Assembly: GCF_029873635.1 (NCBI RefSeq)
Contig: NC_080422.1
Location: 13,175,936-13,239,935, forward strand
Reading direction: 5' to 3'
From: Malania oleifera
Taxonomy: Eukaryota > Streptophyta > Magnoliopsida > Santalales > Ximeniaceae
DNA: 64,000 bases
The translations under genes and the position numbers were made by a program. The notes under the pieces were generated by a model. The model saw nothing but the letters and a program-made list of their open reading frames with translations, was not told the DNA's origin and made no database searches. Shown in pieces: positions 33,290-45,273 of this stretch. How positions within the stretch are numbered: the first letter of the stretch is position 1; every line of letters begins with the position of its first letter.

Positions 33290-35270
33290 CTGAAACCATT
33301 TCAAGCAAGAATTCACTTAGACAATATTGACCACAAAATCAGTCCAACTCCTGCCCCTTCAAAAGATTTAAGGCTACAATATGCAAAAATATGGTACTCC
33401 AGTTAGTAAATATCAAAAGTGTCATTTAACATACTACAAGACTTATTTATAAAGAATTTGATTCATAGAAAACCCACTGTGAAGAAAAATAATACGTAAA
33501 GAAGGTGTCAGAATTTAAAGTTGGAAAGGCTGAATTTTCCCTCTTTCGACGAAAGTGAGGAAAGAATATTTTTCTTTAATAACTGCTGAGGAAGGAATAC
33601 GACAGAAGAAATATCCACATTCCACCAACTCAAAAAAAAGAATATGACAGGATCCCTTAATGCAAGTGTGCGAGCCTAGTTAGGGAAGGGTGGTGTTTAT
33701 GATTTTAGATATGGGAACCCCTGCCCTCCTTTTTTCCCTCCATCCCTAAGGCAACTAGCTTAGAAAAATAGTAATAAATCAACAAGAGTTCCTTAGAATA
33801 TGTGGATATATATCCATTGTGGTCTGCCCCTTCCCCGGGCCCCACATATGCAGGAGCTTTGTGCACCAAGATGCACACACACACACACACAGACACACTT
33901 ATATATATATATATATATATACTGAGAACCATATGGTTTTAATTGACATAATAAGTTGGAGAGATTGTTCAAAATACGAAACTTTTGAGTTAAGCATTAC
34001 TTGGCTCCAGTGATACAGAAAGTAGAAATGCTGCAAGTCCAAAAATAAAAAACTGTCCTTTATTGAGACGATTTCCTTTAGAAGGTATCGACTAGGAAGC
34101 GACAATCTTGTCCATAAAAAATTAAAGCGAGACATCCCTAGTGGCGTGGTGCCTTTGGAGAGTTGTTTGAACATAGAGTTGAAGCCTGAAAGTAAGATGT
34201 AAGACTACTTTACTTATGCTTAGTGGTTTTTTTTTTTTTTTTAGGCAGGTGGGGTATATAAAATAAGAATGTAAAAGAATGGGCAATCAAACAAATGCAT
34301 ATTTGAGATACAAAGACAAATATGAGAATACAATAATAAAAGAAAGTACTAATATAAGTAAAGACGCAACAAGAAATGACAGCATTTGTGAGCTAGAGGC
34401 CTTCCTACATAAAATTAGATGAAAGAGCAATCTAAATTGCTCTAGCTACATTCAATAAAAACTAATAAATGCACCAAAAAAGGAGTAATTGGATCCAGGT
34501 TGAAGAAAGTACAAGAACAAGAGAAGGGAAAAAATAATTTTGGTCAGGCAATGAGGAATCTCTTAAGAAAATACAGCCCCAAATAATGATGAAAATTGCA
34601 AACAAAAGATTAGCACAACCCATCTAATCAATTAGAATTAAGGTTTCGCTCAATTAAACTGACAAATGGTCGGTTAGAAAATTAAAGGTTAGAAGCAAGA
34701 GTACAAATTGATATGGGCCCAACATCTGTCCAAAACTTGAAAATTTTCAAATAACAAAGAAGTCCATTGTAGTTTGTAGAAGCATTTCTTATTTTATCTA
34801 GAATATGAAAATCAGAGCTTGGTTCTAACAATAGCAATTGCTCATTCCATTTCATTGTCATTGTAAGGAAATAAAGGCTCATTTGACACAACAACCATTG
34901 TTAGGTTAAATAAGGCATATCCATAAGACTTGTAGCCACTAAACGGAAGATGAACTTTTGGTCAAAAGGGCAAGTCGATCAGGTGTCAATATCGGACACA
35001 TGTCAATATGAGACGCATGTCGGGTAATGACACTCCGGGCTCCCAAGAGTGACAATGCTTCCTTAGTATCATCTATGGTCTTCCAGACATGGTTACTCTC
35101 TTTTATCCATACTCACAATTAATTCTAGAACTTTTACTTTTAAGGAAAAAAGGCTTACAATAGAAATATGAGCTGCTAGGTCAAGTCAATCTAGATATGG
35201 TTGAATATCATACTCTGCTTAAAGCACTAGAAATTGTTATATTGTACCAAAGAATTTACAGTACGAAGTA
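33290..35270. other. Intergenic stretch, no gene seen
   Basis: Contains an (AC)n(TA)n microsatellite at about 33870-33921 and a run of T at about 34224-34242. Short open frames here show no recognisable domain. Confidence 0.4.
33870..33921. repeat. (AC)n(TA)n microsatellite
   Basis: An 'acacac' block, then 'agacacactt', then a (TA)n block. Confidence 0.85.
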
Positions 35271-36508
35271 TTAATAATACAACAACAATAATAACAAAAC
35301 CAAGCCTTACGTCCCACTAGGTGGAGTCGGTTATATGAATCTTTTTCCGCCAATTTATGTGATCATGGACCATTTCTTTTAAGAAATTCAGGGCTATTAA
35401 ATCCTTACCCACTATCTCATTCCAAATTATTTTAGATCTACCCCTACCCCTTCTACTGGCTCGCATATAACTAAATCACTTTTCCTCACTGGCGCACTGT
35501 GTGTCCTACGTTGCAAGTGCCCAAACCATCTAAGTCGTCCCTTCTTTATCTTATCTCCTATAGGAGCTACACCTAACTTACCACGAATATGTGTATTTCT
35601 TAATTTATCTTTCAATGTTATACCACTCATCCATTTAAGCATTCTCATCTCGGCAACTTTTACTTTTTGGATATTCTATTTCTTTGTCACCTAACATTTT
35701 GATCCATATAGCATAACTGGTCTTATAGGTGTCCTACAAAACTTCCCTTTTAATTTTAAGGGTATTCCAAGATCACAAAGCACACTTGAAGCACTTCTCC
35801 ATTTTACCCAACCTGCTTTAACTTTACGCATTACATCTGATAATAGTCTAAAAATTTAGTATCTTTATACACTTCATTACACTTCCATTATATTAATACT
35901 CATACTTTTGGTCAAAATAGAAACTCATGTCACGACTTTAATTTGTATTGACTTTAATTGTAAAAATAAGACTATGCATACATGTTTAGGTTGTCTTGAG
36001 TATTATTCATAAAGTATAGTATTTATGTAGTGTATTTGTTGTGTGCAAATGGAAAAAAAATGTGTGAAAGAAAAGCCAACAATTTCAGCTTGCTTACCTA
36101 CTGCACCCCAGTCAATATTTTGAACATATATGAAGTTGTAGATCTCCAAATGAGCTGATATTTTATATATAGAAAGACAAGACATATATCTACAACTTTT
36201 ATCTTTTTTATAAATTCAAAGTCGGTGTGCATGTAGGTGAAATATAGCAATCAATCTGGGTGAAGACAAGTCAACAATGCTGGTTGCGTACAGCTTGCTA
36301 TTTTGGACATAGCTGGAGCTGCAAACCTTGAATGAAGATGAAATTTGATATCTGAATGCCCAAGACATTGGGTTACAACTTTCATGTTTTGACCAGCTCC
36401 CAATTCCATGTGTAAAGAGGTGAAAATGGAGCAATCTTGTAGAAGTTGATAAAATTGCAGCTTGTGTTCAAACTTGTGTTCACACTTGCATAAGGTGCTT
36501 GTGATGCC

Positions 36509-36517
36509 TATAAAAGG
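36509..36517 (+). promoter_or_regulatory. TATA box of the Tat/Athila-type LTR
   Basis: TATAAAAGG within the LTR, about 690 bp before its end. Confidence 0.5.
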
Positions 36518-37205
36518 AAACCTTGAGAGAGCTCTAGGGACACGAAATTCTGACCATTATTCTCCCAAAATTGTTGTAGAACTTCTCTCTCAAGTTTGTG
36601 AGATAAATTGTAAGTTAGGCTAGAGTTCTTAACAAGGCTAGAGATGAACTTCTATGTGTAGTATTTCTACTTCTCTATTTTGATTCAAATTGAAGTTTAA
36701 TAAATGTAATATTTTTTTATTATGTATGAAGCTCTTTATCATTTTAAGTTTCAATTAAACCAAAGATTATGGTTTTCAAGTTCGTATAAATTCAGTCATG
36801 CTTTCTTTATGCGATTTCTTTTTAATCATAGTTTTATTTTATGGGTTGATCTTTTACTGCAATATTGTCAGTAGATATATTGTCGATTTTGGATAACCTC
36901 TAAGATAACATCTTCTTGTTCTCAAGGAAAAAAAGAGTTTTATGCATATTAAATACATTTGCTTATCATTGTTCTTCAAAGAAATACTTTCCGATTGAAG
37001 GTTTGGGACGTGAAACTTTCAGTTGAGTTATAAAATTGAATCAAAATAGGAAATAGATTTACGAAGCATAGAAGGGATTCTCAACGCCTTGTTGTCCTTA
37101 ATACTTGATTCTCTTCAACTTATTTTGTTGTAAACGCTTCCTTGTGGGATCGACACCACAATCTATACTTCAATAACCGCTAGTACATTTTGAGCGTAAT
37201 CAAAA

Positions 37206-37225
37206 TTTGGCGCCGTTGCCGGGGA
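37206..37225 (+). other. Primer-binding site of the Tat/Athila-type LTR
   Basis: TTTGGCGCCGTTGCCGGGGA three bases after the LTR end, the pattern used by Tat and Athila elements rather than the initiator-Met site used by the other retrotransposons in this window. Confidence 0.8.
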
Positions 37226-37859
37226 AGCCATATCAACAAGAAAGGTTTGTACTTCAAAGGTAAAGTTATTTTTTTTTTCTTTTCTTTTAATGGAAGGCTA
37301 AGCCTCCTACTTTTACTTCAATAACCGCTAGTATATTTTGAGCGTAATCAACATCCTCTTCAATTTCTCTTTCAGCTTACATAATAGATCCAAAGTATCG
37401 AAATATAAAAATGCTATTTATTTATTCATCATTAAGTTTAACTTTGTTTCCAATATTCCTCCTACTACTACCAAAATTACATTTCATATATTTTGTCTTA
37501 TTTCTATTTATCCTAAAGCCTTTAGATTCCAAAGCTTATCTCCATAATTCTAACTTATCCTCTACTCTGCCCCTAGTTTCATCAATCAATAGAATATCAT
37601 CTACAAACAACATACACCGAGGAACCCCATTTTGGATGCTCTTAGTCAGTTGATCCATCACTAAAGCAAAAAGATAAGGGCTCAAAGCAGATCCTTGATG
37701 TACGTCTATGGTGATTGGAAATTCTTTAGTCTCTCTATCTATAGTCCTCACACTAGTCATTACCCTATCGTACATATCCTCAATGACATTAGCATACCTA
37801 CTACATGCACCATTTTTTTTCTAAACCCGCCATAAAACTTCCATAGGTACCTTATCATA

Positions 37860-37903
37860 TACAACAACAACAACAAAACCAAGCCTTAGTCCCACTAAGG
37901 CTA
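37860..37903 (+). mobile_element. 44-bp RTE 3'-tail insertion in the LINE reverse transcriptase
   Basis: The insert reads acaacaacaacaacaaaacc then aagccttagtcccactaagg, the 3' end of an RTE element in the same form as the LINE's own end at 35280. ATCATA flanks both sides (37854-37859 and 37904-37909). Removing the insert restores a coding sequence that runs from the AYD motif on the right to the next RTE segment on the left. Confidence 0.7.
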
Positions 37904-39376
37904 ATCATACGCTTTCTCTAAATCAATAAATAGCATATGCAAGTCCCTCTTCTTTTCCCTAAATTTTTCCATTAATCTTATTAAAAGATATATAGCTTCT
38001 ATAATAGATCTCCTAGGCATAAAACCAAATTGAATTTCTGAGACCTTCGCTTCTAGTCTTAATCTTTGCTCAACTACCCTTTCCCACAATTTCATCGTAT
38101 GACTCATAAGTTCAATTCCACAATAGTATTTATTTTTGTATATAGCTATTAAAGTGATTTTTTTCCATTCATCTAGAATTTTCTTAGTTTTATAATTATG
38201 TTAAATAAATTAGTTATGAATATAATTCTATTATCACCTAAGCATTTCCAAACTTCAATTGGGATGTTATCCGGTCCTATAACTTTTCCATTTTTCATCT
38301 TTTTTAGTGCAAACTTAACTTCATTAACTTTAATTTTGTGAATAAATCTCATATTTTTAGTCTTTTCCTCATTTGTCAATTCTAAGTTTACGTCTTCGAT
38401 TTGATTTTCATTAAATAGCTTACTAAAGTAACTTCTCCATCTTTCTTTTATGTCTTCTTCCTTAACCAAGATAATATAATTCTCACTTTACATACATTTT
38501 AAATTACCTAAGTCCTTACTCTTTCTTTCTTTAACTCTAGCAAATTTAAATATATTTCTTTCCCTTTCTTTTGTATCTAATCTATCATACAAATTATTAA
38601 ATGATCTATGTTTAGATTCACTAATGACCCTTTTTGCATCTTTTCTCGCCTCTTTATACTTTTCAAAGTTATCTATGTTTCTACATTTTTGCCATATTTT
38701 ATACCAAATTATTTTTATATTTACGCGTTTTTTGAACATCTTTATCCTACCACCAACTCTCTTTGCTATTTGAGAATCTTCTCCTTGATTCACCTAAAAT
38801 CTAATTTGCTATCTTTTTAATAGAGCTAGCTAATCTACTCCATTGAGTATTTGCATCCATCCCATCCTCTATAGTCCAATCACCATCTTTGATCATTTTA
38901 TCTTTAAATTTTACTATATTTTCTGCCTTTAGGTTCCACCACCTAGTTCTCTTACATTGCTTTATTTTATCCTTTCTCTTCCATTTTTTTTAATACATAT
39001 ATCTAACACAGAGACTATGGTTAAGCTTTCACCTAGAATAGCTTTACAATCCTTACACGATAAATGATCTACCCTCCTAGTTAAGAAAAAACATACTTGA
39101 CTTTTATTTTGTCCACTTTTAAAGGTTATTAAGTGTTCTTCTCTCTTCTTAAAGCAAGTATTCATTGTAATAAAATCATATGACATAGTGATGTCTAAGA
39201 TCAACTCCCTAGGCTCATTTTTGTCTCCATATCCATATCCTCCATGTATCCTCTCATATCCTTTATTGGCCCTTCCAATGTGTCCATTCATATCTCCTCC
39301 TACAAATATTTTCTCAATCCTTGATATGCCTTGTATAATACTATCCATATTTTCCCAAAATTGTCTCTTAATAATA

Positions 39377-40075
39377 TAATCAAATAATAGGAATTAGTGA
39401 ATTACAATATTACATACAAAAACAAAAGAAGTTAAACAGATCATACCTTAGACCATGCTCAATCGAGGTGGTCTAATTCAACTCGCACGCAAGCAAAAAC
39501 CAGAGAATGTTTTTTCGGTAGGCGGATGGAACTGAAATCAGATTGTATGAGTATTATTATTTGCAAATCCCATGAATCTGCATTGAAAGCTTAGAAACAC
39601 TGTCAACTATAAGGCAGCATCCAAGTTAATGAAGAGACTTTTTGTCTTTCTGACATCTTCCAGCATGATGAACTCCAGGAGATTCCACGTTGATATTCCC
39701 AATCCTTTCTGATACGATGACCATAAATCATCTGCAAGACAATGCTTTCAGCAACAACAATTACCACGATCCCAAATTTCTTGTAGCATCCAGAAGTTAC
39801 ATGTATGAAATAAGAACTCTTTTTTATGCTGTGAAGTCAATATTCTGTACTCACAATATCCCACATGCAGCAATAACTTAAAATTACTTCCAGAATACCC
39901 GAAAGCCCTTTCATGGTATGATGAACACCACATACTTGCTGCTTCATTGTGGGCATCCTTTTCTTTTCCTCCAATAGATTTCTTTCTTGAATCCATCATC
40001 ACAATTATTGAATCACTGTTAACAGCAAATAATTCTTGAACCTGAAAAGTTCACTAAGACGTCTCCTTATCTAAT
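39377..40075. other. Intergenic, probably includes the PPR 3' UTR
   Basis: No domain recognised. The first several hundred bases left of 40076 should hold the 3' untranslated region of the PPR gene; I could not pick a polyadenylation site with confidence. Confidence 0.35.
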
Positions 40076-42013
40076 TCACCAAAAGTCACTACAAGAACAT
40101 ATGCCATCTTTAAAGTGATGGTAGCGATTGACATCTCTAACAATAATTTCCCTATTTGTGATTTTTGAGATGAATTTGATGGCAACATGGCAGTCCTCAC
40201 AGACCCGTAGGTTCTTGGTCACAAGAAGCCTGGACCCAGGGGGGGTACTAATGAGTCCAAATGCAATTGCTAGCTTTTCGCTGTGGCTGCACACCATTCC
40301 TGTCTTCTCATCATCCTCAACATCATGGAACACTGGAGAGGTATTTGGCACATAGCCAGCTTCTGCCATAAGTCCCCCTACCCTTTCTAACTCAGCATAT
40401 ATCTCATCAGACATAGGGTGCGACATATCTCCAGAAAGAAAAGCATGGACTTTGTTTTTGACTTCAATCCAACTACAAGCAATGCACTTCTTTAGTCCCA
40501 TGTCTGTCATTAATTTTCTAAGCTTGGCAACTCCATCCCATCTACCTGCCTGAGCATAAATGTTTGATAAAATCACATAGTTCCCTGCATCATCAGGTTC
40601 GAGCACCATCAGTCTCTCCAATGCTAGCTCCCCCAACTCCACATTTCCATGTATTTTGCAGGAGTTCAATACTGCACCCCAAACGCCAGAGTCTGGCAAG
40701 ACTTTCATTTGCATTATAAGATTGTAAGCCTCATCTAATCGACCGGAATGGCCAAGGAGATCAACCATGCATGTGTAGTGCTGAACTGTTGGGTCTATAT
40801 GGTAATCTCTCGTCATCAATTCAAAAAATTTCCACCCTTCATCCAGCAAACCTCCACGGTTGCATGCTGATAAAACACCCACAAAAGTAATATGATCCGG
40901 ATGAGCCTGTTTTCTCATTTCCTCAAACAAACTCAATGCTTCAGTAGCATGACCATGCATTGCATACCCAGTAATCATGGCATTCCAAGAAACAACCCTT
41001 TTTTCTACAAGCTGCTCAAACAGATTCCGAGCAACCTTCACTGATCCACTTTTGGCATACATGTCAACAAGGGCAGTTTTCACCTTGTCTTGAGATTCAA
41101 ACCCTCGTCTCCAACTGAATCCATGAAGCTCCCTTCCTTGGGGAAGAGCCGCAATGTCAGCAGAAGCTGAGATCACGGTGACCAGAGTTGCAACAGTGGG
41201 TCTTAAGCCTGTTAAGGCCAGCTCACTGCAAAGAGAAAGTGTATCATCTGCACGCCCATTTTGGGAATAGGCAGCGAGCATAGAATTCCACAATACAACA
41301 TCTCTCTCCACAATTTTATCAAACACTTCCCTAGCACTCTCCACACAACCACACTTTGCATACATATCAATAAGTGCTGCACCCACAAAGACGTCCTTTT
41401 CCCACCCAGTACGTATCACATGTTCATGAATCTCTCTCCCCTGCTTAATCGCCGTGAGTGCCGAACACGCCTTGAGGACAAACGGGAAGGTAAAATTATC
41501 GGGAAGAATTCCATACTCCAGCATTTGGTAGTAAAGCGATACTGCCACTTCGTAAGGCCCATTCCATGCATACCCACGAATCAAAACATTCCAAAGAAAC
41601 AAATTGTCTTTGGGAATTCGGTCGAACAGAAGGTGGGCATGCACCAAAGAGTCACAAACACAGTACAAATTAACAAGTTTAGTAGCTAAAACAAGATGAA
41701 AACCAAGGCCAGTGAGGCAGAGATGGGCATGGAGCTGCTTTCCGTGCTCGACGGCTCTTCTAGAAATACAAGATTGGAGGAAAGATGCATACTGTGATGG
41801 GGAAAATGAATGGTGGGTATAGGTTGAATCAGGGCTGGTTCTAAGGCGTGTGTTTGTATCGTTTTGAGGAAGTGTGGGTGAATATGGTAATGGGTACCGG
41901 AAAGGAGAGACTGAAGCGGAGGAGAAGGTGTGATTCGGGAGAGAGCAGAGTGGCGATGGAGAAGAGGTTCTCTTCAACTTCGGCACGCAGTGGAGTAGCA
42001 TTTGGTACCCCAA
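40076..42013 (-). CDS. PPR protein, PLS class with E and DYW domains
   Basis: A single-exon gene of 645 residues. The N-terminal 70 residues are rich in Ser, Pro and Thr with few acids, fitting a plastid or mitochondrial transit peptide. A run of PLS-type pentatricopeptide repeats follows (wording such as NVLIRGYAWNG, VGAALIDMYAKCG, ALVDMYAKSGSV, SWNAMITGYAMHG, HYTCMVDLLGHSG), then the E and E+ motifs (VWGAVLNSCKIHGN, ACSWIEVKNKVHAF), then a DYW deaminase-like domain. In that domain the zinc-binding HSE lies at 577-579 and CEDCH at 605-609, and the chain ends in CSCSDFW. Such proteins bind organelle transcripts in a sequence-specific way and direct C-to-U editing (family knowledge). The last triplet is DFW instead of DYW, a tolerated variant in some members. 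The target transcript cannot be told. The gene looks intact and, like most of the family, has no intron. Confidence 0.93.
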   Translation of the reverse strand: MGYQMLLHCVPKLKRTSSPSPLCSLPNHTFSSASVSPFRYPLPYSPTLPQNDTNTRLRTSPDSTYTHHSFSPSQYASFLQSCISRRAVEHGKQLHAHLCLTGLGFHLVLATKLVNLYCVCDSLVHAHLLFDRIPKDNLFLWNVLIRGYAWNGPYEVAVSLYYQMLEYGILPDNFTFPFVLKACSALTAIKQGREIHEHVIRTGWEKDVFVGAALIDMYAKCGCVESAREVFDKIVERDVVLWNSMLAAYSQNGRADDTLSLCSELALTGLRPTVATLVTVISASADIAALPQGRELHGFSWRRGFESQDKVKTALVDMYAKSGSVKVARNLFEQLVEKRVVSWNAMITGYAMHGHATEALSLFEEMRKQAHPDHITFVGVLSACNRGGLLDEGWKFFELMTRDYHIDPTVQHYTCMVDLLGHSGRLDEAYNLIMQMKVLPDSGVWGAVLNSCKIHGNVELGELALERLMVLEPDDAGNYVILSNIYAQAGRWDGVAKLRKLMTDMGLKKCIACSWIEVKNKVHAFLSGDMSHPMSDEIYAELERVGGLMAEAGYVPNTSPVFHDVEDDEKTGMVCSHSEKLAIAFGLISTPPGSRLLVTKNLRVCEDCHVAIKFISKITNREIIVRDVNRYHHFKDGICSCSDFW

Positions 42014-43856
42014 TAGAAATGCGACAGGAACAAATGGGCAGACTTATAGCGCTCCAAAACGATGGTTGGGCCTTGGGAGTTGGGAGTGAGAATTTATATT
42101 TTTAGATTTAGATTTGTGATGATTTAAAGACAAGATAATATAATTTTATATTATATTTTATTAAAATTTATATGAATTTATATTTATTGAAATTCATATT
42201 TTCAAAGTAAAATTAAGTTCAGTCTATATTATATAATGAGGATAGATTATTCTTTATGAAGTTATAACACAAAATTATAAATGCAGCAATTTTAGTCCCT
42301 CTAGGATATTCAAAAAATTTTATTATTATATTAATAATTGAAAGTATTAGTGTACGACACAATGTTATGTTACTTTGGTAATTCGAGAAAAGATATAACA
42401 ATACTAAAATAGCTTTATAAGCTAGTCCTCAAAGCTCTAGTTAATATTTTTATTTTAATAATATATTTTTAATAGTGCGTTTAGGACTACTACCTTCAAA
42501 TCAATACATCAAATATATAAATATTTATCGAGATAATACCTTAATGCCCTTTTCACACTTATTAACTAAAGTGATATTGTAGTACAAGTAATTGAAACGT
42601 ATTAAGATACATGGTTGGTTTGTAACTAATATGTCCAAAGTTAATTATTTAGGGAAGCTTCTTGTTATCTTCATCAACCGGCTAAGTAGTTAAGAAGAGA
42701 AGATTCATTTCGATTGATATATTCACAAATATAAAATGCACTATCAATGTGGATTCAGAGTTTTCTATTCCCATGATTAGGAATTTGAATTTCAAATTTT
42801 TGCTTTAAATTTGTACAAATTTGAATAAATGTTATACAAAATTATACTAAATTTTATCTAAATTACAAAAATCAAATCCTACTTTTGAAATCGATATTTA
42901 TAAAACATATTTCTAAATAATTTCTCCAAGAGATCTAGTTGCAAGATTTAGTCATTACCTTGCAAATGGTACTAGCTTCTTATTGAAAAATAACAGTATT
43001 ATAGTACAATCAACCTATATTAATTTCTTTTACAAAAAAGCATAAACAATTTATTAGTTTATAAGCACGTGGCTCATTTTAATCATCCAATGTCAAAAGT
43101 ACATTATGTAGGTGTATTTGTTTCGCAAGTTAAGATTTTGAAAGAATGAACTAGATTAGATCGGACAATTGTAAATTAGTAAGATAATTATCTTATCTCA
43201 TGTTCAATTAGAGACCATAAGTAGGATTTTCCTTTTAAACTAATCAATGGGAAGAGAGATGGACTGTTGGACCTCTATCAATACTAAAAAAATTTTATAA
43301 AGATAAACTCTATTAATACTAGCAATTTTTTAAAAAATAAGATAATTTTTTAAAATAAAAATTCAAAACCTTGGCTAAAATATTAATTTTTGTCTATTCC
43401 ACATAAAGAAACAATAAAAAATTTTGCATAATCATTTATTTTATGATGAAAACACTTTTTTTTAAAAAAATTATTAATTTAATTCTTAGAAATAGAAATT
43501 TTACACATTAAACGTGATCTAAAAGGCAAAAATAAATGGAAATGGAACATTCGTAAGATCGATAAAAAGAGAATTGGCACACTAAATTGAATAATATTCA
43601 TTTTTGCTTTTGTTTTTTTTTTCCGTTTCCCTAGTAAAGAGTAGCTCCTCTAGTCGTCTTCCTTTCTTTTTCCTCCCTTATCATTAATTCATTTCCATCA
43701 AACGAGACATGAATATTGACAAAAATAGTTTCAGATGACATGACATAAATATTTCAATTTTCACATCTTTCATAAATAACAGTGGCAAAAAAATTTAGCT
43801 CCAATGTTCAGGAAAATACAACAGTTGCAAATGGATCTCTCATCTTGCACCACAAT
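42014..43856. other. Intergenic A+T-rich DNA, PPR promoter side and CURT1 3' side
   Basis: No gene is seen. The part nearest 42014 should hold the PPR promoter and 5' UTR; the part nearest 43856 the 3' UTR of the CURT1 gene. Long A/T-rich runs dominate 42.1-43.6 kb. Confidence 0.4.
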
Positions 43857-45231
43857 TCACTGGCCTAAGATATCTGAGATGTACCTGTTGATGATCTGGG
43901 ACAGCTCTTCCCTGAGGAGAAAAAAGAAAAATGAAATGCAGAAATAGCAGATGCTATATAGTTATGAAAAAAAAAAAAACTATTCTTCTATTATGTTTCA
44001 GACTGGGCTTACCGATCTGGTTTGAACAACAGGTAGCGATATACGAACCACTGAGGACATAGATATTCAAGTTAATATTGGAACTAATGAGGAAAATTGC
44101 ATGCACGGTATAGTAATGGTAAAAAACCATAATGATCTATCTGATTATCAAGAAAATGGAGAGAAAAAAGGTCATTTGAAATCCTCTAACCACTAGGGGC
44201 TTAAATGGTTGTGAGATTCCAAGATTTTTATTTCTTTTCCAACCATATCCTGACCAATCGAACATATCAAAAGTGTATCGCAGAACAGACTTACCGAAGA
44301 AAACAATATCCCCACTAATTCTAGTGCATTTGGGATGAGAGGAAGCTTGTCAATGGCCTATTGATGTGAAGGAAAGAGAGCATGTCAGAAATCTTAGATC
44401 TTGATAAGCTTTATATATACATCAGCGTCAAATAATTAGGAATATCTTGAAGGCAAAACTGTAAAATAGTCCACTGGATTGCAATTAGTATAATTAATGA
44501 AGGCCAAAAAATTTATTGCAGTTAATAGTCCAAACTTCCAGAACTGATTCATCAAAAGAAATGATAGATCCAAGTCACGAGAAAATTCAAAGCAGAAATA
44601 AGTTTTCAACCTTGAATAAAAATGAGTATTTAGGATTGATCTCTCCATCCTTCATTTGAGGGATGATACAAATAGGACGATCATTTTCAATCATGAAATG
44701 ATTAAATGGTAAATTGTCCACTCTAACTTCTAAGTCCATCCATCACAACTATACTATGTAATGATGTGAAAAATATTAGAAGAAAGGATAGTGATAATTA
44801 CTGTAATCAGATTTGCTGAGGCCCATATAGCAACTACAGCTGCAAAACCAAAGCCAAAAAGAGCAAATCGATCTTCAGATTTATCCCACTGTTTCAGAGA
44901 AATTGAAGGAAAATTAGAAAGCAGTAAGGTAGTCCCTGCAAAAATAAAAACAAAACAAACTAGTCTTCCTCTGCATTCCTGCATGGCGCGCACACAAACA
45001 AAATAATAGTAGATAATGCATAGAGTGAGGAAACCAGCCAATACAATTCACAGAATATAAGTTCTTAGTTTCCCCTTAATAGATTCTATCAGAAGTAAGG
45101 AACCTCAACAAACTTAACAAACAAACGCGCCTTTCTTTATTATCTACTGACTGAAGAAAACACCACCTTAAAAAAAAAATGCACCCTCGCTTATAATCTA
45201 GTAACTGAAGGGATCGCATGGTTTGCGGAAC

Positions 45232-45273
<42 letters not shown>

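Larger units (their letters stand above)
35938..37350 (+). mobile_element. LTR remnant of a Tat/Athila-type gypsy element inside the LINE
   Basis: It starts TGTCACGACTTTAATTTG and has an LTR of 1265 bp ending GAGCGTAATCA at 37202, with a TATAAAAGG box at 36509-36517. After the LTR comes TTTGGCGCCGTTGCCGGGGA (37206-37225), the primer-binding site well known from the Tat/Ogre and Athila lineages. About 90 bp later, the last 36 bp of the LTR (37315-37350) reappear and the LINE resumes. So it is one LTR, a scrap of internal DNA and the end of the second LTR. No coding part is left. Confidence 0.75.
35280..39367 (-). mobile_element. RTE-type LINE, 5'-truncated, with later insertions
   Basis: Minus strand. 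Endonuclease at about 39.35-38.96 kb (IFVGGDMNGHIGRANKGYE, then ILDITMSYDFITMNTCFKKREEHLITF), a linker, reverse transcriptase at about 38.1-37.5 kb (MKLWERVVEQRLR, then HQGSALSPYLFALVMD, then the catalytic loop FVDDI), and the C-terminal segment at about 35.65-35.43 kb (RLRWFGHLQRR, APVR). The 3' end at 35280 shows the RTE signature: AACCAAGCCTTACGTCCCACTAGG on the plus strand next to a CAA/TAA-rich tail. The endonuclease start is missing, so the copy was 5'-truncated at about 39367. TTAATAATA flanks both sides (35271-35279, 39368-39376), a likely target duplication. Several frame changes, a 1.4 kb LTR remnant at 35938-37350 and a 44-bp insert at 37860-37903 disrupt it. Confidence 0.85.

Noticed and set aside
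33290-35270. Small open frames in the intergenic stretch
   Set aside because: Short, no family wording, partly made of microsatellite translation.
44754-45041. A 95-residue membrane-like open frame
   Set aside because: It is a CURT1 exon (44802-44888) read through its donor and acceptor sites; only the exon part has family wording.
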